Positions 49,510 to 58,018 of a DNA stretch of 64,000 nt are shown here, one piece after another. Position numbers and translations under genes: made by a program. The DNA is from Streptomyces albus subsp. albus (GTDB lineage: Bacteria > Actinomycetota > Actinomycetes > Streptomycetales > Streptomycetaceae). The stretch covers positions 1 to 64,000 of the forward strand of contig NZ_JOID01000016.1 in assembly GCF_000719865.1 (NCBI RefSeq). Direction: 5' to 3'. Every line of letters starts with the position of its first letter. The first letter of the stretch is position 1. The notes under the pieces are model-generated. The model did no database searches. It saw only the letters and a program-made list of their open reading frames with translations, and was not told the origin of the DNA.

Positions 49510-51293
49510 CGGCGGGCGGGGCGGGCCGGGTCCGCGGTGCGGTCGTCCTCCTCGCCCGTGCCGCCGGAAGCCTCCCCGGCGGCCGGCCAGGAGACCCGGC
49601 GTTCCGGGCCGCCCGACGCGGGCCCGCCCCCGGCTCCGGTCCCCGGTGCGGGCTCCGGTGCCGTGTCGTGCGCGGCGCCCGGGTCGCCGGCGTCCGCGGC
49701 CGGGCGGGACCGCGCCGCGTCGCGCCCGCGGCGGCGGAGGGCCGGCAGGCGGCCGCGCCGGGCGGAGTCCTCGGAGTGCAGCAGCGCCCCGAGGACCTTG
49801 CCGCCCGCGCCGCCGACGAGTTCGCGGACCCGGGCGAGGTCGTCGCGCCGCACCTCGCGCGGGTCGCAGACCACGAGCACCCCGTCGACGCGGTCGGCGA
49901 GCGCGATCGCGTCGGCGTACGAGAGCACGGCGGGCGCGAGGACGACGACCACGGTTCCGGGGGAGTCCGCCTCGGCGAACAGCCGGGTGGCGGGCCCGGA
50001 GGTGAGCGCGCGGGCGACGTTGCGCACCTTGCCGCCGGGCACCAGGTCGAAGGCGCCCGACTCCCCGGCGTCGATGGGTATTTGCAGGCCGGTGGGCCAG
50101 CCGTTGTCGCCGCGGGACGGGGTGCGGGCCCAGCCGGGCCGTATGCCCTCGGCCGAGCGCAGCTTGTGGGCGAGGCCGGGGGTGCGCAGATCGGCCTCGA
50201 CGAGGAGGACGTCCCGGCCCATCTCCACGAACGAGGCGGCGAGGTTGACGGAGGCCTCGGCGGCGGTGTCGATGGGGCCGCGCGGGGCGACGACGAGCAG
50301 CCGCCGCCGTTCGGCGAAGTCCTGGTCGTAGGCGAGGCGGAAGGCGATCGAGCGGTACTCCTCGGCGACCCGGCCCTGGGCCAGCAGCCGGCGGGGCTGC
50401 TTCCGCCGCGGCCGGGGCAGCGTGCCCAGCACGGGCGCGCGCAGGGCACGGACCACGTCGCTCTGGGAACGGGCGGTGGGGTCGAAGACCAGCCGCACCC
50501 AGGCGGCGACCAGGCCGATGCCGATGCCGACGGCCCCGCCGAGACCGAGGAGCAGTGGCAGCCCCGGCCCGGAGGGGCCGGCCGGCGGGGTGGCGGTGCG
50601 GACCACGAAGCCGGGGGTGGTGTCCACCGCCTTCAGCTTGGTGATGCTGCTGTTGAGCTCGGAGATCCGGCCGATGACGCCGGACTGCACGGAGAGCGTC
50701 GTGTCCAGGGCCCGGCCGTCGCCGAGCCCGTCGATCTGTTCGGCGAGCTTGTCGCGCTGCTTCTTCAGCGGTTCGAGCTGCTCCTCGTAGCCCTTGATCA
50801 TGTTGTCGATCACGGACCGGGTCTGGTCGCGCCGGTTGTCCAGATAGGCCTGGGTGAGGGCGTTGGCGGCCGTCGCGGCGGTGCGCGGGGAGCCGTCGGT
50901 GTAGGAGAAGCGCAGGACGAGGGTGTTGGGCGGGTTGGTGACCTGGAGGCCGTCCTGCAGCCGGTCGACGCGGTCGGGGTCGCCGAGTTCCTTCGCGGCG
51001 CGGGCGGCGACGGCGTTGCTGAGCGCCGTCTGCCGCTCGGAGCCCATGCTGACCTCCTTCTCGGGGCTGCCGCCGCCGGGCGAGAAGGGGTCGAAGCTGG
51101 CCGAGCGCACGGTCACCTCGCTGGTGGCCGTGTAGGCGGGGCCGCCGGCGAGGGCGGTCCAGGCCCCGCCGAGCAGGCCGAGGACGACACCGGCCACGAT
51201 CAGCGCGCGGTAGCGCAGCAGCTGGCGGAACTGGTCGCGCAGCAGGTCCGGCTCGTCGGACCCCTGCTGGGCGCCGTGCTGTACCACCGTCAT
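49506..51293 (-). CDS. Wzz/Wzc-like co-polymerase with degenerate ATPase domain
   Basis: 595 residues. N-terminal Wzz domain: LLRYRALIVAGVVLGLLGGA (first helix), a coiled periplasmic region (YLDNRRDQTRSVIDNMIKGY, LEPLKKQRDKLAEQI), then TPPAGPSGPGLPLLLGLGGA (second helix with the Pro/Gly motif). The cytoplasmic domain has the BY-kinase layout, but Walker A reads VVAPRGPIDTAAEASVNLA where the family has GxxxGKS/T, Walker A' is LLVEADLR (usually LLVDADLR), and Walker B is DGVLVVCDP. The C-terminus is Pro/Ala/Gly-rich with no tyrosine cluster. Chain length control is likely; ATP-driven kinase activity is unlikely. Its ATG overlaps the GT4 stop by one base. Confidence 0.88.
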   Translation of the reverse strand: MTVVQHGAQQGSDEPDLLRDQFRQLLRYRALIVAGVVLGLLGGAWTALAGGPAYTATSEVTVRSASFDPFSPGGGSPEKEVSMGSERQTALSNAVAARAAKELGDPDRVDRLQDGLQVTNPPNTLVLRFSYTDGSPRTAATAANALTQAYLDNRRDQTRSVIDNMIKGYEEQLEPLKKQRDKLAEQIDGLGDGRALDTTLSVQSGVIGRISELNSSITKLKAVDTTPGFVVRTATPPAGPSGPGLPLLLGLGGAVGIGIGLVAAWVRLVFDPTARSQSDVVRALRAPVLGTLPRPRRKQPRRLLAQGRVAEEYRSIAFRLAYDQDFAERRRLLVVAPRGPIDTAAEASVNLAASFVEMGRDVLLVEADLRTPGLAHKLRSAEGIRPGWARTPSRGDNGWPTGLQIPIDAGESGAFDLVPGGKVRNVARALTSGPATRLFAEADSPGTVVVVLAPAVLSYADAIALADRVDGVLVVCDPREVRRDDLARVRELVGGAGGKVLGALLHSEDSARRGRLPALRRRGRDAARSRPAADAGDPGAAHDTAPEPAPGTGAGGGPASGGPERRVSWPAAGEASGGTGEEDDRTADPARPARR

Positions 51294-52555
51294 CAGCGGG
51301 GTCCCCTCGGGCTCGGGTGGGTTTCCAGTGCCTCGTCGAGGAGCCCGGTGATCCGGGCCAGCCCCGCCTCGCGGCTGAGGTGGGCGTCGACGTAGGCGGG
51401 GCCGCGGGCGCCGAGCGCGTCGGCCGCGGCGGGGTCGGCTGCCAGTTTCCGGACCGCGTCCAGCAGCGCCTCCGGATCCTCCGGGGGGACGAGGACGCCC
51501 GCCCCGGAGCGCCGTACCTCCCCGGCGGTGCCGCCCTCCTCCGCGACGGAGGCGATCACGGGCCGGCCGGCGGCGAAGTAGGAGGTGAGCTTGGACGGGA
51601 TGCTCATGTCCAGGACGGAGGCGCGCTGGGTGACGGCCAGGACGTCGGCCGCGGCGAGGACGTCGGGGAACTCGGCCTCCTCGGCCGGCGGGAGGAAGCG
51701 CAGGTTCGGCAGCCCCCGGCCCAGGTCCTGGAGCCGTTCGCGCTGGTTGCCGTCGCCCATGAGGACGATGTCGACGCCCGGTTCGGCGCGGGCGGCGCCG
51801 ACGAGCACCTCCAGCCCCTGCTTGAGGCCCATGTTGCCGGAGTGCAGCACGACGGTGCGCTCCGCGCTCCAGCCGAGGCGGGCGCGGGTCTCGGCCCGGG
51901 GCCGCGAAGGGCGGGCGACGTGCGACCAGTTGGGGACCAGCCGGATACGGCCCGGGTCCACCCCCATGGCGGCCACCTTGTCGGTGAACGTCTCGTGGAT
52001 GACGCCGACCAGGGTCGCCCGGCGCAGCACACGGCGCTCGACCGCGGCGGCCGCGGCGGCGGCGCGGTCACCGCCGCGGATGCCGCTCTGCGCGGCGGCG
52101 GCGCCCATGAGGTCCTGGACCACGGGGACGTACGGGACGCCGTGCCGGCGGGCGATCCGGGCGCCGAGGACGCCGCCGGCGAGGCTCGGCAGCTGGGCGA
52201 TCACGGCGTCGGGCCGGCCCATCCGGGGCGGGGCGAGCAGTCCTCCGGCGAGGATGGACGCCTCGTACAGGGCCCGGCGCACGGCGGTCTGACGGGGCGG
52301 CACGGTGTGCCGGCGGCGGTGGACCCGGACGCCGGCACGCGTCTCCTCGCGGCGCCACACGCCGCGGTAGGCCGGATCGGCCCGCCAGGCGGGGTAGTGC
52401 GGGATGCCCGCGAGGACATGGGTCTCGATCCGCCCGCCGGCGGCCCAGTGTTCGGCGATCTGCGTGGCGTACGGCCCTATTCCGGCCTGCTCTGGCGCGT
52501 AGTTGGTGGAGACGAGCAGAACCCGTCCCGCCGCGGCCGTACCGGTCTCCGGCAT
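51293..52555 (-). CDS. family 4 glycosyltransferase (WbuB/WcaI-like)
   Basis: 420 residues. LLVSTNYAPEQAGIGPYATQ is the WbuB-like N-terminal motif; IPHYPAWRADPAYRGVWRRE follows. Donor half: TVVLHSGNMGLKQGLEVLVG, VLMGDGNQRERLQDL, LRFLPPAEEAEFPDVLAAAD, DMSIPSKLTSYFAAGRPVIA, in which SKL replaces the common E-x7-E glutamates as usual in this branch. Relatives often transfer fucose or N-acetylfucosamine, fitting the gmd-fcl pair, but specificity is inferred. First gene of the leftward operon with the Wzz- and Wzx-like genes. Confidence 0.9.
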   Translation of the reverse strand: MPETGTAAAGRVLLVSTNYAPEQAGIGPYATQIAEHWAAGGRIETHVLAGIPHYPAWRADPAYRGVWRREETRAGVRVHRRRHTVPPRQTAVRRALYEASILAGGLLAPPRMGRPDAVIAQLPSLAGGVLGARIARRHGVPYVPVVQDLMGAAAAQSGIRGGDRAAAAAAAVERRVLRRATLVGVIHETFTDKVAAMGVDPGRIRLVPNWSHVARPSRPRAETRARLGWSAERTVVLHSGNMGLKQGLEVLVGAARAEPGVDIVLMGDGNQRERLQDLGRGLPNLRFLPPAEEAEFPDVLAAADVLAVTQRASVLDMSIPSKLTSYFAAGRPVIASVAEEGGTAGEVRRSGAGVLVPPEDPEALLDAVRKLAADPAAADALGARGPAYVDAHLSREAGLARITGLLDEALETHPSPRGPR

Positions 52556-52727
52556 GGCACGCTCCTCCCCCCGGAGTCGAATGGCAGCAACCCTAGCCGT
52601 TCATTACTGCAACATGGCTTTCTTCTCTGTTAGTTGGCCTTTCGCAATCGACCGTGGAGCGCCCCGCATCCGGCTATCGTCGACAGCGGCGCGCTGGGGA
52701 GCGCGCTGTGAAGGGGGGTACCACCGC

Positions 52728-53198
52728 ATGACGCACACCGTCGGTTATGCGCCGGGGGTCTACGACCTGTTCCACGTGGGTCACCTCAACATCCTGAGAC
52801 ACGCCCGCGCCCGGTGCGACTATCTCATCGCGGGAGTGGTGTCGGACGAGATGGCGGAACTGGCCAAAGGCCGGAAGCCCGTGGTCCCGCTGGTGGAGCG
52901 GCTGGAGATCATCCGCTCCATCCGGTTCGTGGACGCCGCGTTCGTCGAGACCGTGCCGGACAAGCTGGAGACCTGGCAGCAGGTCCGCTTCGACAAGATC
53001 TTCAAGGGCGACGACTGGCGCGGCACGCCCAAGGGCGACCAACTGGAGCGGAAGTTCGCCACCGTGGGAGTGGAGGTCGTCTACTTCCCGTACACCGTCC
53101 ACACCTCCAGCACCCAACTGCGGCGCGCCCTCGACGCCCTGGCGCCGCCCGTCACGCCGGGCGTATCGCGTTCAGCTCCCGGAACCACTTCGCCATGA
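52728..53198 (+). CDS. cytidylyltransferase (glycerol-3-phosphate/ethanolamine-phosphate type)
   Basis: 156 residues. GVYDLFHVGHLNILRHAR contains HxGH, KGDDWRGTPKGDQLERKFAT and YTVHTSSTQLRRALDAL contain the second nucleotide-binding motif (usually ISTTxL). This makes CDP-activated small alcohols such as CDP-glycerol. The last 15 residues are antisense to the end of the convergent CDP-alcohol transferase gene. GAAGGGGGGTACCACCGC precedes the ATG. The upstream 172 bases are unusually AT-rich (TTCATTACTGCAACATGGC) and divergent from the GT4 operon. Confidence 0.88.
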   Translation: MTHTVGYAPGVYDLFHVGHLNILRHARARCDYLIAGVVSDEMAELAKGRKPVVPLVERLEIIRSIRFVDAAFVETVPDKLETWQQVRFDKIFKGDDWRGTPKGDQLERKFATVGVEVVYFPYTVHTSSTQLRRALDALAPPVTPGVSRSAPGTTSP

Positions 53199-53898
53199 AG
53201 GCCACCAGAAAGAGCGCGTGCACGGCGAACAGGGCGGTATAGGCGGCCAGGAAGACCGTCTCGCTGCCGAGCAGCAGGAACACCGCGCAGAAGACGCCGT
53301 AGTCCACCGGCAGCAACGCCACCGCCCGCAGCCGCGAGAGGGGCTGCGCGGGCTGAGCGGAGGCACCGGCCGCCGTGCCCCTCGGCTTGAGCTTGTCGGC
53401 CAGCAGCCCGCCCGTGAAGATCAGCAGAGCGGCGAACTGGAAGCCCAGCGGCACCAGCAGCCAGCCCGGGCCGGGCAGTTCGAAGAATCTGTGGAAGGAG
53501 ACCAGCACGGCGGCGTGCAGCGCGGTGATCTTCGCCGCGTCCACCACATGGTCGAGCCACTCCCCCGCCGGGCTGCTCTCCTTGCGCAGCCGGGCCAGCT
53601 GGCCGTCCGCCGAGTCGAGCGCGAAGCCGGCGAACAGCGCCGCCCAGACGGCCGCGGCCAGCCACCAGGAGGGCCGGGCCAGAGCGAGCGCCGCCACCCC
53701 GGCGAAGCTCAACGCGCCGCTGATCAATGTGACCTGATTTGGCGTCAGCCCGATCCGGTACGCCGCCGCGGCGAGGACCCGCCCGGCCGGGCGGTTGACG
53801 TACCGGGAGTAGAGCGACACCCCCTTCGCCGTCTTCTGCGCCCCGCGCAGCTCGCGCAGCGCCGCCGCGTACCCCGATTCCGCAGTCCCGGCCATCAT
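53152..53898 (-). CDS. CDP-alcohol phosphatidyltransferase-family membrane enzyme
   Basis: About 248 residues. The signature D-x2-DG-x2-AR-x8-G-x3-D-x3-D is present in full: DSADGQLARLRKESSPAGEW followed by LDHVVD. Around six membrane helices (NQVTLISGALSFAGVAALAL; WWLAAAVWAALFAGFALD; VDYGVFCAVFLLLGSETVFL). It transfers a phospho-alcohol from a CDP-activated donor to an acceptor in the membrane. Start ATG 53898 or 53895 after a GGGGGG; GTG 53916 also possible. It overlaps the convergent cytidylyltransferase by 47 bases, and the pair probably makes and uses the same CDP-alcohol. Confidence 0.87.
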   Translation of the reverse strand: MMAGTAESGYAAALRELRGAQKTAKGVSLYSRYVNRPAGRVLAAAAYRIGLTPNQVTLISGALSFAGVAALALARPSWWLAAAVWAALFAGFALDSADGQLARLRKESSPAGEWLDHVVDAAKITALHAAVLVSFHRFFELPGPGWLLVPLGFQFAALLIFTGGLLADKLKPRGTAAGASAQPAQPLSRLRAVALLPVDYGVFCAVFLLLGSETVFLAAYTALFAVHALFLVAFMAKWFRELNAIRPA

Positions 53899-54223
53899 CC
53901 CCCCAGACGAAAGCACACCCTTGGTGGGCGGTCACCCACGCCGTGCATGATGGCACGCACCACGGACAACCACCCGCCGTACCCGAGGACCGGCGCCCCC
54001 AACCTCACCCGCCGTACGGGGCGCCCCGCCGCCCCGGTCCCCGTCCCGCACCCGGGCATCGGGACGGGGGCCGAACCTCCCACCGGTGCGGCGCGTTCCC
54101 TCAGTTGCCCGCGCGTCCGCGGACGCGGTCCGCGGGGCACCGGAAGCGGATCCGGCCCCGGCGCCGGTCCCCCGCCCAGTAGAGTTGCGCCGAATCGAGC
54201 AGTCCGAAGGAGCATTGAGCCCC
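53899..54223. other. divergent intergenic region
   Basis: 325 bases between the CDP-alcohol transferase and the lipoprotein gene. It holds their promoters, but no box is convincing. GAAGGAGCATTGAGCCCC at 54206-54223 is the ribosome site of the lipoprotein. No other gene supported. Confidence 0.35.
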
Positions 54224-55198
54224 ATGAGACGCAGGGTGCCGCAGGTGGCGTCGGTCCTGTCGGCCACAGCACTGCTGACGCTGACGGGTTGCGTGACGGT
54301 GCACGGCGAACGCGCCGTGGTCCCGGCCGTGACGAAGGCCGAGGCGGCCACAGCACTCCAGCGGTTCACCGACGGCTACAACCAGGCCAACCGCGAACTC
54401 GACCCGGCCCTCGGCGCCCGTGTGGAGACCGGCGCGCTCCAGGCCATGGGGGAGGCCGACCTCAAGGCCCGCCGGGTGAAGAATCCCGACGGCCTGCCCG
54501 ACTACCCGCCGCTCAAGCTGACCGACGCCCGCTTCGCCATCCCCCGGCAGGCGGGCTGGCCGAAGTTCTTCGTCGCCGACACCGACAGCAACCGGGACGA
54601 CAACCGCTGGCTCATCGTCTTCACCCGGGGCGCGCTGGACGACCCGTGGAAGGCCGCGTATCTGTCGATCCTGAGCCGGGACGAGGTGCCGGAACTGGCG
54701 GTGGACGAGGACGGCTACGCCGAGCCGGTGACCGGCGGCCGGGGCTCCGGGCTGGTCACGGACCCCGCGAAGATCAGCAAGACGTACACCGACTACCTCG
54801 GTTCGGGCCGGGGGGATCTCTTCGCCGACGGCTACGCCACCTCCGGCCAACTGGCGTACCGCAAGCGGGAGAGCAAGACCCCCAAGTACTGGACGCAGTT
54901 CGCCGACCAGCCCGCGCGGCCGCCGCAGTACGGGACCGTGGCCCTGCGCACGGAGGACGGCGGGGCGCTCGCCTTCTTCGCGGCGCACCACACGCAGAAG
55001 CAGACGATGGCCGAGGGCTTCACCATCAACAAGGTCAACGATCAGAAGGCCAACGCCCTGCTGACCGGGAAGGCGGAGAAGAGCCTCACCCTGGTGCGGA
55101 TATCGCAGTCGGCGGTGAGCATCCCCGCGAAGAAGGACGGCGGGAAGGTGGTCTTCCTCAACCGTCTGGAGGGCCTGACCGCAGCCCGGGGCGGCTGA
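54224..55198 (+). CDS. lipoprotein of unknown function
   Basis: 324 residues. Signal MRRRVPQVASVLSATALLTL with lipobox LTGC, cysteine 23. The body reads AEAATALQRFTDGYNQANRE, RVKNPDGLPDYPPLKLTDAR, FAIPRQAGWPKFFVADTDSN, PWKAAYLSILSRDEVPELAV, GTVALRTEDGGALAFFAAHH, TLVRISQSAVSIPAKKDGGK: two similar alpha+beta halves. I recall similar conserved Streptomyces lipoproteins without function. ATG 54224 is chosen over TTG 54215, which lies too near AAGGAG. Convergent with the Prim-Pol gene. Confidence 0.8.
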   Translation: MRRRVPQVASVLSATALLTLTGCVTVHGERAVVPAVTKAEAATALQRFTDGYNQANRELDPALGARVETGALQAMGEADLKARRVKNPDGLPDYPPLKLTDARFAIPRQAGWPKFFVADTDSNRDDNRWLIVFTRGALDDPWKAAYLSILSRDEVPELAVDEDGYAEPVTGGRGSGLVTDPAKISKTYTDYLGSGRGDLFADGYATSGQLAYRKRESKTPKYWTQFADQPARPPQYGTVALRTEDGGALAFFAAHHTQKQTMAEGFTINKVNDQKANALLTGKAEKSLTLVRISQSAVSIPAKKDGGKVVFLNRLEGLTAARGG

Positions 55199-55234
55199 CC
55201 GCCACCGGGGCCGGGGGGCCGGCCGCCACCGTCA

Positions 55235-55260
55235 GGGGGACACCCGGCCGGCCGTCCCCC
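55235..55260. terminator. hairpin between lipoprotein gene and Prim-Pol gene
   Basis: GGGGGAC, 12-base loop, GTCCCCC: a 7-bp stem 36 bases after the lipoprotein stop. The loop is self-complementary (CCGGCCGG) and can extend the structure. Moderately convincing as a bidirectional terminator. Confidence 0.45.
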
Positions 55261-55287
55261 GGCGTCCACCCGCCGGACCGGTGCCGC

Positions 55288-56028
55288 TCAGCGACCCATG
55301 GGCCAGGCCGGGGCCTCCTGGCCCGCGCCCGCGCCGTCCGCGTACTGGGCGCAGGCGTCCGTCAGCGCCTCCAGCAGCGTCAGCGGGTCGGGCAGCGGCC
55401 GTTCCGGTCCGCGCAGCCAGCGCACCGAGCCGTCCGCGGGCAGCGCGGCGGGCGGTACGAGCACATAGCTGCCGCGGCAGTGCCAGCGCAGGCCCGGATG
55501 CTCGTCCATGGTCTCGGGATGGCAGTCCAGTTCACAGGGCCACCACTCGTCCTCGTCCTCGGGCTTGCCGCGGGTGGCCGTGAAGAAGAGCACCCGGCCG
55601 AGCGGTCCGCCGTCGCCGCTCTCCGCGACCGGGCCGACCTCCACCCCCTCGGCCTCCAGCCGCTCCAGCGCCTGGTGCCCGGCCTCGGCGGGGACGTCGA
55701 GCACGTCGTGGTCGATGCCGGTGGCGGTGATGAAGTTGGCCTGCGGACGGTCGTGCAGCAGCTTGCGGATCTTCTCGGCGTCGGTGGTCGCCTGCGTCTG
55801 CCAGGCGAAGGAGACGGGGTGCCGGCCGGGTGTGGGGCAGCCGATCCGGTCGCAGGAGCAGCCGTACCCTTCCGGGTACGCGGCCTCGGCCAGCGGGAAG
55901 CCCGCGGCCACGGCCGCCAGCAGCAGGTTCTCGCGGTCCGCGGCCGCCGCCTCGGCGGCCGTACGGCCCCGCGCCCCACCGCGCGGGCGGCGGCGCAGCC
56001 ACTGGGAGAACCCTTTTTCGCGTTCCAT
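55288..56028 (-). CDS. Prim-Pol (bifunctional DNA primase/polymerase) domain protein
   Basis: 246 residues from ATG 56028 (MEREKGFSQWLRRRPRGGAR) after AAGGGGATCG. The N-terminal Prim-Pol features are seen in AAVAAGFPLAEAAYPEGYGC, SCDRIGCPTPGRHPVSFAWQ and ANFITATGIDHDVLDVPAEA, where other members have a DxD; here D-H-D. Then WHCRGSYVLVPPAALPADGS, VRWLRGPERPLPDPLTLLEA. Stand-alone Streptomyces members lack a helicase and are of unknown role. Whether this copy polymerises DNA cannot be said; the acidic pair is partly kept. Confidence 0.75.
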   Translation of the reverse strand: MEREKGFSQWLRRRPRGGARGRTAAEAAAADRENLLLAAVAAGFPLAEAAYPEGYGCSCDRIGCPTPGRHPVSFAWQTQATTDAEKIRKLLHDRPQANFITATGIDHDVLDVPAEAGHQALERLEAEGVEVGPVAESGDGGPLGRVLFFTATRGKPEDEDEWWPCELDCHPETMDEHPGLRWHCRGSYVLVPPAALPADGSVRWLRGPERPLPDPLTLLEALTDACAQYADGAGAGQEAPAWPMGR

Positions 56029-56189
56029 CGATCCCCTTACCTCGACCGTTGCGCGGTCAATGCTGCCACTTTCCGGGGCCCGAAGTGGCCGGTGTTCACA
56101 TCCGGGGCTCTCGGAGTTACCCGCCTTGTGGCTTGTCTTCACCCCTCATGTCCCGATATGCCGTTCCGCCACTGTCTTCATGCTCACAG

Positions 56190-56207
56190 CACCCGGCGAG
56201 CCGGGTG
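56190..56207. terminator. TetR gene terminator hairpin
   Basis: CACCCGGC-GA-GCCGGGTG, a 7 to 8-bp stem 22 bases downstream of the TetR-type gene stop on the minus strand. Confidence 0.5.
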
Positions 56208-56228
56208 TCCGTCACACCGGCCTTTCCG

Positions 56229-56831
56229 TCACCGGCCGGGGGGAGCGAGCGCGCGCAGCACCATCTCGACGACGGTGTCCGCGAAGGCGTGGGTCAGGGG
56301 GCGGGTCCGCAGCATCCAGCGGTGGTGGAGCGGCCCGACGAGCAGTTCCAGCGCCACCCGCAGATCCGTGCCCTCCGCGATGTCCCCGGCCCGCTGGGCG
56401 CTGCGCAGCCGTTCCTCGTAGGCGGCGAGCTGCGGTTCGAGCACCTTGGCCGTCAACTCGGCGGCCAGCGCGGGGTCGTTCTGGCTCTCGGCGGCGAGCG
56501 CGCGGCTCGGCAGGTCGTACCTGGGGTCGTTCAGCTCGTCGACCGTGGCCCGCATGACCAGCTTGAGATCGGCCTCCAGATCACCCGTGTCGGGGAGGGC
56601 GATCCCGCCCGCGTCCTCGCTGAGCGCGAGGAAGGAGTCGAACAGCACCGCCGCCTTGGACGGCCACCAGCGGTAGATCGTCTGCTTGCCGACGCCCGCC
56701 CGGGCCGCGATCGCCTCGATGGTGAGTTTGCCGAACCCGGTCTCGGCGACCAGTTCGAGAGCGGCGTCGAGGATGGCGCGGCGGGAGCGTTCGCTGCGTC
56801 GGGAGGTCTGCGGGGTGCGGGGTTCGGCCAT
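56229..56831 (-). CDS. TetR-family transcriptional regulator
   Basis: 200 residues. HTH RSRRAILDAALELVAETGFG, KLTIEAIAARAGVGKQTIYR and WWPSKAAVLFDSFLAL, all standard. The C-terminal ligand domain (TetR_C_11-like; YDLPSRALAAESQNDPALAA, GTDLRVALELLVGPLHHRWM) suggests a small-molecule-sensing repressor. The ATG at 56831 is the usual start. No divergent efflux or enzyme gene lies immediately upstream; the target could be itself or a distant gene such as the MFS exporter at 59454-60941. Confidence 0.93.
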   Translation of the reverse strand: MAEPRTPQTSRRSERSRRAILDAALELVAETGFGKLTIEAIAARAGVGKQTIYRWWPSKAAVLFDSFLALSEDAGGIALPDTGDLEADLKLVMRATVDELNDPRYDLPSRALAAESQNDPALAAELTAKVLEPQLAAYEERLRSAQRAGDIAEGTDLRVALELLVGPLHHRWMLRTRPLTHAFADTVVEMVLRALAPPGR

Positions 56832-56919
56832 GGCGAGAATCTAGCAGTCGGGCGAGGCGGCATATTTCACCCCGAACCGCCTCGGGCGGCCGTTCCTTCG
56901 GTGTTCCGTCGGTGTTCCG

Positions 56920-58011
56920 TCAGTCCGCCTCGGGACCGGCTGGCCCCGGCGGCCAGGTGCCGCCCCAGGCGGTGTCGCGGGCCCGGCGGTAGTCGGCGCC
57001 GTGCCGCTTGGTGACCGTCACCCGGCGCAGGGCGCCCTCCGGCGTGCACAGGTCCAGCAGCACCTGCCCCTTGCGGATCTGCGGATGGCGCACGACGCGC
57101 GAGGCCGCGGGTGCGGCGGGCCCGTCCGCGCCGGCGCCGGCGGCCGGGGTCGGGCCGGGGGCCGGGGCCGGGGCCGGGAGGCGGGTGGCCGCCACGTAGG
57201 CGAACTTCTCGTCCTCGTACGGCAGGGAGCCGCCCTTGACCTGGCGGTGCAGCGAGGACCGGCCGACCCGGGCCGCGAAGTGGCACCAGTCCCGGCCCGG
57301 CTCGATCGGGCAGGCCGCGCCGTGCGGGCAGGGGGCGGCGATCCGCAGTCCGGCCGCGAGGAGCTGCTCACGGGCCTCGCGGAGCCGGAGATAGCCCTCC
57401 GGGGTGCCTGGTTCGACGAGGACCACGGCCTGCCCCGCGCGGGCCGCCTCGGCGACCACGGCACCGCGGTCCGCCGCGGTCAGCTCGCCCAGCACGTACG
57501 AGACCGTGACGAGGTCGGTCTCCGCCAGGCGCAGCCCGTCACCGATGGCCGCGCGCCGCCACTCCGCCGCGCGCGGACCGGCGGACCCGGCGGCGCCGGC
57601 CAGTTCGCGGCCGAGGGCGAGGGCCGGCTCGGCCCAGTCCAGCACGGTGGTGCGGCGGTTCCCGCCGGGCCAGTTCGCCTCGGCCGCCCAGACCGCGGCA
57701 CCGGTGCCGCCGCCGATGTCGGTGTGGCTCGCCGGCTCCCAGCCGGGGGTGTTCGCGCGGAAGGCCGCGAGCGCGGAGACGACGGCCTCGAAGGTCGCGG
57801 GCATCCGGTAGGCGGCGTACGCGGCGACGTCCGGCCGGTCGCGCAGCACCGGGGCGTCGGTCGGGGTGCGTCCGCGGTAGGTGGCGATCAGCCGTTCGAC
57901 GGCCCGCGCGGCCTGCCGGGGCGGCAGCCCGTCGAGCAGGCGCGCGAGCCCGGCCCGCAGATCGTCACCGACGGGGACGGCCTCGGCCGGCTCGGAGGGA
58001 GAGGCGTACAT
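56920..58011 (-). CDS. Rsm22-family ribosomal small-subunit methyltransferase-like protein
   Basis: 363 residues. SAM site HTDIGGGTGAAVWAAEANWP, VSYVLGELTAADRGAVVAEA, VVLVEPGTPEGYLRLREARE; then the cysteine cluster CPHGAACPIEPGRDWCHF (C-x5-C-x7-C) and the fold end RKGQVLLDLCTPEGALRRVT. Bacterial Rsm22 relatives are linked to ribosome assembly and may bind an iron-sulfur cluster. A Pro/Ala/Gly linker interrupts before the last domain. TAAAAT at 58024-58019 ends seven bases before the ATG, so the message should be leaderless; no ribosome site is seen. Confidence 0.88.
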   Translation of the reverse strand: MYASPSEPAEAVPVGDDLRAGLARLLDGLPPRQAARAVERLIATYRGRTPTDAPVLRDRPDVAAYAAYRMPATFEAVVSALAAFRANTPGWEPASHTDIGGGTGAAVWAAEANWPGGNRRTTVLDWAEPALALGRELAGAAGSAGPRAAEWRRAAIGDGLRLAETDLVTVSYVLGELTAADRGAVVAEAARAGQAVVLVEPGTPEGYLRLREAREQLLAAGLRIAAPCPHGAACPIEPGRDWCHFAARVGRSSLHRQVKGGSLPYEDEKFAYVAATRLPAPAPAPGPTPAAGAGADGPAAPAASRVVRHPQIRKGQVLLDLCTPEGALRRVTVTKRHGADYRRARDTAWGGTWPPGPAGPEAD

Positions 58012-58018
58012 CCGGCCG

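Noticed and set aside
47744..50449. 901-residue leftward frame
   Set aside because: Runs through the Wzx- and Wzz-like genes in another frame; arginine/proline-rich with no features.
53218..56421. 1067-residue rightward frame
   Set aside because: Antisense or out of frame with four recognised genes.
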